Shown here: positions 38,557 to 47,395 of the stretch, piece by piece
How positions within the stretch are numbered: the first letter of the stretch is position 1
Layout: each line of letters begins with the position of its first letter
Assembly: GCA_019918135.1 (NCBI GenBank)
Contig: WBZZ01001190.1
Coordinates: 171,001-235,000, forward strand
From: Paulinella micropora
Lineage: Eukaryota > Cercozoa > Imbricatea > Euglyphida > Paulinellidae
Length of the DNA: 64,000 bases
Direction: 5' to 3'
Notes under the pieces: generated by a model
What the model was told of the DNA's origin: nothing
Databases searched by the model: none
The model's input: the letters and a program-made list of their open reading frames with translations, nothing else
Translations under genes and position numbers: made by a program

Positions 38557-39572
38557 AAAAAAAGGCGTTCTCTCGTGGCAGGCTGTTGCGGCAGTGTGGC
38601 CGTGGCGGGATTTAACCGCACCAAGTCGAGCACCGCCTCTAGCAGGAGCAAGCGGCCTTCCAGCAAGCGATCACTCGACGTTCCCCCCCGCTTGAGCGCG
38701 AGGTGCCTTTGAGGTAGATTCAGGGCCAAGACCGCGGCCATCGCCGGTTGCAACCTGCGACGGCATTGCGCCTTGTGAAAGGCCTGCCAGTGGGCACGTT
38801 GGCAGGCGGCGTTGCAATACATTGAGAGGCGGCAGCGGGAACAGGCCAGCAAGGGCGCGGCCGCGGAATCTGCGCGGGAGCAGCAGGCGCACTCCAGATC
38901 GCGGCTCAACCCGCCCAGCCCGCTGCCATGGGCTGGAAGGGGAGCAGGGGGATTTCGGGGGGCAGCATGCCCCCCGGCAGCATGCCCCCCGGCAGCATGC
39001 CCCCCGGCGCTTCTGCCAATGATAGTGGGTGTGATGCTCTTTTTCCAGAGGACAGACGCGCCTCTGCTGGGCAGGGGCTCGAGCAGTGCTTCAACTACGA
39101 CACAGATGCCAATCTCGGGCGGCACATCCTTGACTTCGGCTTGTAGGAATTTCAGGTGGGGCAGTGCTAGATCTTTCCTGGACATTGCGGCGATGGCGAT
39201 TCCCGGCAAGCTCGGACGCACCGTAGCGAGCAGAAACACGTCGGACATTTTTCTGTCGCGCCGCGCCTTGTCTGCGGTTTCGAGCAGTAAACTACGCGTG
39301 TCTTGGCTGGTTGCGACTTGTTGTAGAAAGGCCACGGCCCGTGCGTGCTGTGCATTCTTCTTGCCCCTTGCAATACAGGCCACTTTGTGCCGAACTGTCC
39401 AATCGGCTTCTTGGCATGCAACACTGCAATAGTAAGCCAGACGGCACTGGGCACATACGCGATATTTGGTTGGAGGTTTCTGGCCGCGGGGCAGTACGCG
39501 CTGCTTCAGCTGCGTGCCCCCACAAGCCGCATTTGCACAGCTATAGAGCGTCACCACGGCTTCGCTCTGCAT
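38553..39572 (-). CDS. Protein with two MYND zinc fingers
   Basis: The start is ATG 39572. The ORF continues upstream but only antisense to the next gene. The product is 339 aa. The first MYND finger is near residues 10-65 (C-x4-C...CAQC-x4-YYCSVACQEADW-x3-H-x3-C). The second is at about 225-265 (CACC...CSRC-x4-YCNAACQRAHW-x3-H-x3-C). Between them, about 30 residues are encoded by dispersed hairpin element copy 3 (GGHAAGGHAAGGHAA), inserted without breaking the frame. MYND fingers mediate protein-protein contacts, often in transcription repression. It is divergent from the two-TM glycoprotein gene at 39757. Confidence 0.8.
   Translation of the reverse strand: MQSEAVVTLYSCANAACGGTQLKQRVLPRGQKPPTKYRVCAQCRLAYYCSVACQEADWTVRHKVACIARGKKNAQHARAVAFLQQVATSQDTRSLLLETADKARRDRKMSDVFLLATVRPSLPGIAIAAMSRKDLALPHLKFLQAEVKDVPPEIGICVVVEALLEPLPSRGASVLWKKSITPTIIGRSAGGHAAGGHAAGGHAAPRNPPAPLPAHGSGLGGLSRDLECACCSRADSAAAPLLACSRCRLSMYCNAACQRAHWQAFHKAQCRRRLQPAMAAVLALNLPQRHLALKRGGTSSDRLLEGRLLLLEAVLDLVRLNPATATLPQQPATRERLFF
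38915..39010. repeat. Dispersed hairpin element, copy 3, inside the MYND gene
   Basis: It has the same modules as copy 2 but three GGCAGCATGCCCCCC units. It lies between the two MYND finger regions and keeps the reading frame. Confidence 0.8.
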
Positions 39573-39641
39573 GACCGGCCGAAACGCACGCTTGTTTCTT
39601 TTTTGGTACTTGCAACCTCTGTGTTCGCCCCGCAACGAGAC

Positions 39642-39724
39642 ATGGGGGGGGGGGAGGGGGGGGGGTGTGTGACAAATGAAAGCGGGAGGAGGGGGGGGGG
39701 TGCTCCGCCCCTCCCTCCCCCCTT
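39642..39724. repeat. Intergenic G-run/C-run tract
   Basis: Two G-run blocks (GGGGAGGGG and GGGGTGCTCCGCCCC) and a CT tail lie between divergent starts at 39572 (minus) and 39757 (plus). Confidence 0.6.
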
Positions 39725-39756
39725 CTAGTTGTACAAGATCAAGATCATATGGAAGC

Positions 39757-40542
39757 ATGAGTTCATCCTGCTGGTGCTTTGTCTTGCTTCTGGTGCTTTC
39801 TGGTAGGGCGCGGTCTCGAGATTTTTTAGTGAGGTTTGGCAAAGCCGCCTGCTCTTCAGAATCCGGCGCCCGAGTTATCCGCGCGGGCGAGAGTGCTGCG
39901 CTCGGCACCGTAAGCACCAGAGCTATTTTGCAATTGGATGCGATTCTTGAGTTTGAGCTGGAGCCGTCCCTTGGCACTACAAACATGTCTGTCCAAGTTC
40001 GGGGCTGGTGCGGTGGGCAAGACAAGCGGCACTTGTTTGAGTCTGTTGAGCGCTGGGATTTGGCGGAGGCCGAGGCTGTGGGCCTGCCACCGCGCAGAAG
40101 CTTGGGCTTTCCGCTATTGCCGTCCTGTGCAGTGACCCTGGGTCTGTGGGCGGAGTGCAGGCAAGACAATGCCAGCTGCGTGGTGCCGAGTTTCAAGCTC
40201 AGTGCTTCTCAGACGAATCTGTGGGCACAAGACTTGTGGGTCCTGTGCGTGGCCTTGCTGTGTTTGGGTACCCCGGCCTTGTGCGTACCGGCGCTTTTGC
40301 ATACAGTCGATCTATGTTTGGTAGGTTGCAGGCTCTCGTGTTTTTCTAGTGCCTATAGCCTGGCCTCTCAGCACGAAGGCTACAAGCCACAGACTCCATC
40401 CACAGAGCCTGACTCTGACTCTGATTCTGACTATGGCTACGCATTCTTTTTCAGGCTGGCCTTGACGCTACTACTCGTTCTAGGAACGCCCGCACTCGTG
40501 CTTGGCTTGGCTCGCCGCGTGCACTGCAGCGTTGCACATTAG
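39757..40542 (+). CDS. Membrane glycoprotein with signal peptide and two TM helices
   Basis: 261 aa from ATG 39757. It has a signal peptide (CWCFVLLLVLSG), an ectodomain of about 160 residues with sequons, a first TM (LWVLCVALLCLG), then a Cys-containing loop with an acidic Asp/Ser repeat (PDSDSDSD). A second TM (LALTLLLVLGTPALVLGL) lies near the C terminus. The topology is like the 10874-11533 protein. Its start region (39729-39772) matches 43421-43472, and its 3' part is duplicated at 44020-44150, so the gene has a mosaic history. No family was recognised. Confidence 0.65.
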   Translation: MSSSCWCFVLLLVLSGRARSRDFLVRFGKAACSSESGARVIRAGESAALGTVSTRAILQLDAILEFELEPSLGTTNMSVQVRGWCGGQDKRHLFESVERWDLAEAEAVGLPPRRSLGFPLLPSCAVTLGLWAECRQDNASCVVPSFKLSASQTNLWAQDLWVLCVALLCLGTPALCVPALLHTVDLCLVGCRLSCFSSAYSLASQHEGYKPQTPSTEPDSDSDSDYGYAFFFRLALTLLLVLGTPALVLGLARRVHCSVAH

Positions 40543-40715
40543 TACTACTAGTAAAAAAAAATCATAATAAAATAGAATTTTATATAAAAAGAAAAATTTT
40601 TTAATAATAATGCGCGCGGCATTAACAGAGTCCTGCCCAACAACGAAGAAGCCTTTGTATTACTCAGGGCTCAATTCCTGTCCACCCAAGGGTCGCTCAG
40701 GCAGGCCTCGCGTGT

Positions 40716-43700
40716 TCAGAGGTTGTTAGTGTTGGCGAAGGTCTCTGCGCCGTAGCTTTGGCAGGCGATGCGGGGCAGCTGCCCAAACGTGAAATAGCCA
40801 TACTCCAAAAAGTCCTGGCAGTTCACCAAAAAAAACGCCGGTACGTTCCAGACGCTGAGGTTTTGATTGAAGGAGCAGGCGCCGTCGAAGAGCCAGCGGT
40901 TATTTTGGAAGACTTCGTGTCCCGGCACGAGCGAAGAGACGTTCCAGCCACTGAGCGGCTGGTTGAAAACCCTGGCTCGCTCAAAGATGCTGGTCATCTG
41001 TGTGACGCGCGACATGTCCCAGCCGCTGAGGTCTTGGTTGAAGTCGCGCGTGTTGTAGAAAGCCCGGCTCGCGTACTGCAGGCTGCGGGTGTCCCAGGTA
41101 TTCAGCGGCTGGTTGAATTCGCGTGCGCTGTAGAAGACCTCGGAAAAGCTCTGCACGGCCAAAGTGTCCAGAGCGCTCACGTCCGAGTTGAAGGCGCGCA
41201 TGCCCCGGAAAGCATTCTTCAACGAAGTGGCGCCGGTGGTGTTCCAGTAAAGTGGCTGGTTGAAGGACCACGCACCCCACAGGATGCCCTCGAGGCTGCC
41301 CCGCAGGTTGGCGCCGATGTAGCTGAGGTCGCCCGTAAGGTACGACAGGGCTTTGAACAGGTAGCTGAAGTCGTCGTGTTTGAGGGCGTCGGTGCCCCCC
41401 GTGGGAGCCAAGTACGTCAATGACTCCCTGCTATATCCACTCATGCCAGCGTAAAACAAGCCGTTATGCCAGGGTCGCGCTGGAAAGCTGGGGTACCAGG
41501 ACGAACCTTGGGTCGTGACGCTGACCTGGCCCCAGGAGTACACGGCCTGTATCTTGATGCGATCGTCTGTAAAACTCAGCAGCCCCTCCAGCACGCCCCG
41601 GATGTGCAGAGTGCGCTTGTCGGAGCTGAGGGGGCACGGAGTGGGCGTGGTGCAGCTGGCAACGCCCGGCGCCTGGCTGCAATTAACGAAGCCGTCGCCC
41701 GTGCCAAAGTCTGCTTGGAAGTCGTGCGTCCCCACCGTCAGGCCGTTGCGCCCTGGCACGCCGGGGTCGAGGTAAAGTAACCCGACAGAAATTCCAGAGC
41801 ACCTATAAAGGAGGACCAGGTCGTGGCCGCAGCCCCATAGTCCCGAGAGGCGCTGGCGCCGCGTGCCCTGCAGGGCCTGCACGCAGCCGAGCTGCGTGTA
41901 GCCAGCGGGTGCCGACTTCAGCCAAGCCGATAGGTCGTGGCTGTAGCGAGAGGCACCGCGCAGCAACAGACGGTAGTCGAGCAGCCGCGACGCGTCCCAG
42001 CCGCGCAGGTCGCCGTCAAACCCAATCGCGTCCGAGAAGGCGCCCGTCAGGTTGACGAGCGAGCTGGTGCGCCATCCCTCGATTCCGGCAAAGCTGGCGT
42101 TGGTGGCGGCAAAGGCAAAGGATAGGTCCTGCGCCGCCGACACGTTCCAGTTCGAGAGCCCTAGCGGCTCCAGCAAGAATGACTCGGCGAACACGTAGCT
42201 CAGGTCCTGTACCTGACGCGTGTCGAGCGCCGACACATCTAGCGGCCCGGCCAGCGCGTCCAAACCACTGAACGAGCGGTACAGAGATGTCAGCCCCGGG
42301 CTCGCGGGCAGCGGCGCCACGTAGGCCAGCGCCGCCAGGTTCTGCAAGTGGCGCCCGGCCGTCGCGTGCAGCTCGATCTCGCCCCAGGCGTGGATGGCCG
42401 TCAACACTGCGTCAGGGTCCTCCCCTGGCTGCTGTTCGCCTCCCCCGCAAACGCAACAGGCGTCGGTTACATTCTGCCCGAGCGGGCCCCAAGTGCCCGG
42501 GTACCACGAGCACATGTAGCCATCGTTGTTCTGGAGGGAGCTCAGCGACGTAAAGATCCCGGCCTTGGCCCCCGCGTATTGCAGACAGTTGTTGTCTATG
42601 CCATCGAACCAGGCACCCGCATATGCGTCGCGGCAAATCGTCGTAGGCGCGTACAGCATGCTCCAGCCCAGGGCGGGCCCCGTCAGGCTCACGTTGTACT
42701 CTCCTGCCGACGCGTACACGTGGCGGCTCGTCTTGCTGTTGCTGCACCCCCCGGCGGCGCCGCGCCTGCGCGGCGCCCAGCGGTAGCTGATAGACCCCAC
42801 CAGCCGTACTGACGTTGACTGTCAGCAGGGCGGGCCCCTTGGGGGTCGGTGAACCTGACACGGACGCCGAGCTCGACGCGGATACAGAGATAGACACGGA
42901 AACTGAGCTGGACACGGAAATCGAGCTCGACGCGGACACCGAGCTCGACGCGGACACCGAGCTCGACGCGGACACCGAGCTTGACGCGGACACCGAGCTC
43001 GACGCGGACACCGAGCTCGACGCGGATGCAGAGATAGACACGGAAACTGAGCTGGACGCGGACGCAGAGCTCGACACGGACGCTGAGCTCGACGCGGACG
43101 CAGAGCTCGTTGGCTGCCGCAACTGGAAGGTGGCACCGTCCGGTACCCTGACCTTTCCACGCGTTTCAGTAAGCTTGCTCATTCGGATCTCGTTGTTATG
43201 TACGCTAGCACATGTGTAGCTCATAACCTGGGCATTGGGCTGCTGCAACAGAATGCATTTTCCGTAGATTGGGGAGTTGCGTTCTTCGTAAGCGATCCAC
43301 CAGCCAAGGGCTGGATAAATTGCGCTGAAATCAGTGATTTTCTTCATCCCCAGACACTCCCGGCAGTCAGGGTTTTCGGTTGTTGGCGCAAGCCCGTAGA
43401 TATTTTGACTTGCATTATAATTGTACAAGATCATATGGAAGCCGATCCTGTCGTCAATGAGTCCATCCTGCTCAAAAGACGGCTTTTGGAACGAGGAGCA
43501 GGTACTGGAACTTGAGGCCTTGAAAATCCAAAGGTCTGCAGCGCAGCGTTGTCGGGGCTGCATGCCTGCAGCCGCAGCTCCAACCAGGCGGGTTCAGACG
43601 CGTTGCCTCCCGGGGCTGGCACCACGCTCACACACCTTTGAGATATTGCGTCATACAACGAGACCGTACCCGCCAGGAGGGTTAGATTGGGGGTCAAGAA

Positions 43701-43913
43701 GCTAGAGCTCTCAGGATAGTCTGGCTCTGACCAGTTTGCAGCACATTGCACCTGGTCTTGCGAGTTAGATTTTCTCGGGCCTTTAATCGTGACTACAAGA
43801 GTGATGGTCAATATAAGACCAACGATAACGGCTGCTATGAAAACCCACCAAAAGGGGCGAGTTTTTCTGCCGCTCATGAAAGAAAAGCATGCATCAAGAT
43901 TTCTGCCGCCCAT
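40716..43913 (-). CDS. Type II membrane protein with Ser-rich stalk and BspA-like (DUF285) repeats, two frameshifts
   Basis: ATG 43913 opens a cytoplasmic Arg/Lys segment and a TM anchor (WWVFIAAVIVGLILTITLVV). An ectodomain with Cys and sequons follows. The frame shifts near 43500 and again near 42770, with good protein on both sides. The second piece holds a Ser/Ala/Val repeat stalk (nucleotides 42860-43110). The third piece carries at least five copies of the DUF285/BspA-type repeat, with FNQPLSGWNVSS and MSRVTQMTSIF as examples, to TAG 40716-40718. The total is about 1,065 aa. Such repeats are used in adhesion proteins of bacteria and protists, so attachment to a host surface is a reasonable inference. 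Confidence 0.75.
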
Positions 43914-44019
43914 TCGTTGCTTTTGGTATTTATATTACGATACAAGAGGGGGGTCATATAAGAGAAAAAGAAGGGGCCATGTGCCCCCTCCTGATGGGAG
44001 GGGCCCGTCCTCGCTGCTG

Positions 44020-44150
44020 GCGCTTTTGCATACAGTCGATCTATGTTCGGTAGGTTGCAGGCTCTCCTGTTTTTCTAGTAAAAAAATCATAATAAAATAG
44101 AATTATATATAAAAAAGAAATTTTTTTTAATAATAATGCGCGCGGCATTT
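44020..44150 (+). repeat. Truncated duplicate of the 3' part of the 39757-40542 gene
   Basis: 44020-44079 matches 40291-40350, and 44077-44150 matches 40550-40623, including AGTAAAAAAA and TAATAATAATGCGCGCGGCA. The intervening 200 bp are absent here. Both edges of the deleted block carry CTAGT, so the copy looks like a deletion between short direct repeats. It lies between the BspA-type gene start and the SF1 helicase end. Confidence 0.8.
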
Positions 44151-44161
44151 GCAGCGTTTCT

Positions 44162-47100
44162 TTATACTTGGTAGTCGTCTTCGGTCCAGTGAGGGGGCGT
44201 GAGCAAGGAAGTGATGGTGCGCGGTTCGTGTGACCAGCGCAGCACGCATTGTTTCCAGAAAGCTCGCAGATCCCGCGGGTAAGAGGCTGCGGGCGGGCTT
44301 CTCTGCAGAACGTAGGTTTTGCAATCGCGGCGAGTACGGGTGAGCGCAGTGTACAAGATTTGTGCCAGAAAGTGGTGGCGTGGGCAATAGGGTGTTGGCG
44401 GGAGCACGATGAGGACGTCGTCGAATTCTCCGCCTTGAACACACATGTCAGTCTCCGCATAGGCGAGCTTGAGCCCATCCTCGCCGTGCTGCCGTTTGCT
44501 CCAGTATTGCAGCAGGCGCGGTTTTTGGCCGAGACCACCGGCAGACCACAGGGTGAAGACGCGGTAGGACAGAGCGTGCGAGAGCGGGTAGGTAGGCTGT
44601 TGGTCGGTGCTAGTAATTTCCACTACTTTGAGCGGAGCCAGTCCTTCCGGCCAGCGTTCGTCCCGAGTGTACAGGACGTCCTGGATCCGCACAATGAACC
44701 CCACACAGCGCACTTCGTCCCGTGCCAGCAGCTCTGGCTGGATAGGGGCATCGAGGAGGGAGGGGTCACCTTCTGTTGGGGTTTTTTGGGCTGCGCCCTC
44801 TTCCTCCTCCTCGTCCTCCTCCTCGTCCTCCTCCTCGTCCTCCTCGCTAAGCCCGAGGTCTTCAAGGCTCGGGGGGCTGAGGCTGTCGAGGCTCCTGCAG
44901 TCCAAGCGGACCTTGATGCTAACACAGAGAGCATAGCGGACGGGAGCTCCCGGCCAAGCCCCGGCTGCACTGTAGGGAGGGGCGCCGGCCAGCCGGGCCA
45001 GCTCGTTGTTGACGAGATCGACCTCGGCCCTGCGCACGGCAACCACTTGCCAGTCAGGGAAAGCTTGCTCGCCCCGCAGGACGCGGGTGTGAACAGCCCC
45101 TCGGGCTGAAGGGCGTAGCGTTCGTGCCAAGCGCGGAGGCGCGTGGCTAGCCAATGGCAGTCGGCGGCTCTGTCGGTGTACGGGACGTATTCCAAGCAGC
45201 GCTCCAGGTCGGAGAGCACGGGTGTTTCTGCGACGCGCAGCTGGGCCGCGAGCCGCTGCGCCAGGCACAGCTCCGTGCTGTTCGTGGCCATGCGCAGTAC
45301 CGAAGTGAGCTGCGCGCAGTGCTGAGGGTAGAGCTTTTGCACGAGGGAGTGGACCGAGCCGTAGCCTATCGGGGGGAGCTGCGCCGGGTCTCCTAGCAGA
45401 AAGAGGCGTTGCCATTGCGGGGCCAACTTGTTCAGCGCCAGCAGCAGCTCCAGCAGAAATGCGGGCGACATGAGCGACACTTCGTCCACCAGGGCCGCGT
45501 AGGGCTGTCCGCGCGGGGCGTCGGCGCCGTCCCCCGCCGCCGCGACACCGCCACGGCGGGGGACCGCCCGCGCGCGCACGCACAGCCACGCCTGGGTCTT
45601 GTGCTCCGGGATCACCAGCCCGCTAGCGCGGGCTGGAGGGAGGGAGCAGGGGGGCTCGGGGGGCATGCACCCCGGCGCTAGCGGGCTGGGCGTGCCCCCC
45701 GCGACGTTGCGGCGCTGGGCTACCTGGACGGCGTTGCGAGTCATGGCGACGAAGAGGACGGGCAGCCCGCAGTGCTTGAGCTGTCCGGCCAGCGTGGTCT
45801 TGCCGGTGCCGCCGGCGCCGGTGAGCAGCGCGACGGAGCCCTGCAGGCACGTCTGGAGTGCGAGCTGCTGGTCCGGCGTGAGGCGCGGAGATGCCGGTAG
45901 CTGCACCGGCGCCGACACCGACGCGGGGTCGGTCGAGGCGCTGCGAGCGGCACATTGCCTAAGCAGGCTGACCAGCCTGCGCTCTTGGTTGAAGAACCAG
46001 CGTGGCGCGCACAGGTCCTTCCGCGGGCGCACCCAGGGGGAGACGGCTGAGGGGTGATCGGGCGCCGAGTCCCAGAGCTCGTCTAGGTAGTGCTGCAGCG
46101 CGGGCAGCTGCGTGTGGTCGAGCTCGTAGTCGGGGGTCTTGTTGCCGGCGCTTAGCAAGGGCCGTGCGCTAGCACGGGGTGCCTGCTGTGCCTTGACGAG
46201 CCTGCACCACGGCTCCATCCCGCCGCCGCCGCCGCCGTTGCGGTGCAGAAAGCCCAACAGCTGCAGGGCGCCTAGGAAGTTCATCTTGCCCTCGTCGCTC
46301 CCGCGGTTTAGGAGGGGCAGGCAGGCCTTCAGCAGCGCGCCCTCCCCCCCGCCGCCCAGCTCGTCCGAGCATACCACCGAGGGGCGCACAAAGCAGGCGT
46401 CCTTGCGCACCGACAGCGTGTTGCAGAGCAGGAAATGCAGCAGCAGGCGGCAGCGCCCGTCTTCGCCCAGCGCGGCGCGCCAGGCGTTCTGTAGCAGGTA
46501 GGGCAGACGGGCGAAGCGCCTGGGCGATAGGCAGTGTGGGGGGTCGAGCAGGTCCTTGAGTTGCAAGCCGAGGTCCGCCTTCATGGCGGGCTCGTCCTCC
46601 CACAAGCAGGGCTCGTACCAGACCCGGGGGTCGGCCCTGTAGAAGCAGGCGAGCCACGCCTCTCGCTGCGACTTGGTGTAGTTGCGCCACAACCTGTCGA
46701 GCGGCAGCACGGAGGCTAGGTGGCCCCAGCGTGCGTCTTCGCGCAAGAGGTGCAGCAGCGCGTCTAGCAGCTCGTTCCTCTCGTTTTCGTCCTGATTAGC
46801 CAACCGCTCATTGACGGTACGGTCGTCGTCCTCTTCGTCACCTCTCCTCTGTCCGGGCTCGGGCTCTACTTTTCTCTTTTTGCGGGGGGGAGGGAGAGGC
46901 GCTGGCGGCGCGAGCGTGGCCTTCTTTTTTCGGACAAGTTTTTTCTTGTGTAGCTGGACTTCCATAAGTCCCTTTTTCTGGTCAAACTTGGCCCCCTTTT
47001 TGTCGGCGACCACGGCTTGTCGGGACAGGCGGAGACCGGCCACATGGTCTTCGCTGGCCAGGAGCAGCAACCAGGCTGGCGCCCACAGCGTCAGCCTTTG

Positions 47101-47220
47101 GGGCTGAGCCGCCGAGGTTGCGCACAAAACTATATATTCATTGCCTTTTTGTGTTTTGGCGATGCGCGAGAAACGCCAGCTTGTCCAGGCGTGGCCCGCC
47201 AGGAGAGGCTCGGCTTGCAT
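44162..47220 (-). CDS. RecD/UL5-like SF1 helicase, one frameshift
   Basis: ATG 47220. The first frame runs to about 45075; the second ends at TAG/TAA near 44162. A shift at about 45065-45085 joins them into about 1,020 aa. The N-terminal 440 residues are unrecognised but include a Lys-rich patch and an acidic stretch. Walker A is LLTGAGGTGKT (about 45798-45832), Walker B is VDEVSLM (about 45470-45495), and motif VI is YTALTRTRR (about 44329-44355). An acidic Glu/Asp linker lies at 44800-44850. This motif set is that of SF1B helicases (RecD, Pif1, herpes UL5). It may be the helicase partner of the 26386-28212 primase. A dispersed hairpin element sits in frame between motifs I and II. Confidence 0.75.
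45615..45689. repeat. Dispersed hairpin element, copy 4, perfect 15-bp terminal inverted repeats
   Basis: CCAGCCCGCTAGCGC at 45615-45629 is the exact reverse complement of 45675-45689. The 45-bp interior contains GGGCTGGAGGGAGG, AGCAGGGGGGCTCG and GCATGCACCCC. It lies in the SF1 helicase gene and encodes about 25 Pro/Gly-rich residues without breaking the frame. Confidence 0.8.
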
Positions 47221-47264
47221 CTTTTTTCTTAGACAAAGAGTTTCCCCTCCGCTTTCGCGGAGGG

Positions 47265-47338
47265 GAAAGGGGGGGGGGGGAAACGGGGGCGAAAGAAAGG
47301 AAGGGGGGGGGCGCGGGGAGGGGGGGGGGGCGCGCCCC
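47265..47338. repeat. Intergenic G-run tract with CGCGCCCC
   Basis: G runs of about 10, 8 and 10 end in CGCGCCCC, between the helicase start at 47220 (minus) and the 3' end of the large surface-protein gene. Confidence 0.6.
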
Positions 47339-47395
47339 AGTGTCTGGGAATAAATGTTTTAATTTGGGCAGCAGCCTGGTGGTACTACTACTAGG

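Noticed and set aside
38602-40196. N-terminal extension of the MYND ORF up to 40196
   Set aside because: The extra 208 codons are antisense to the two-TM glycoprotein gene and cross its promoter tract; the start at 39572 fits the divergent layout.
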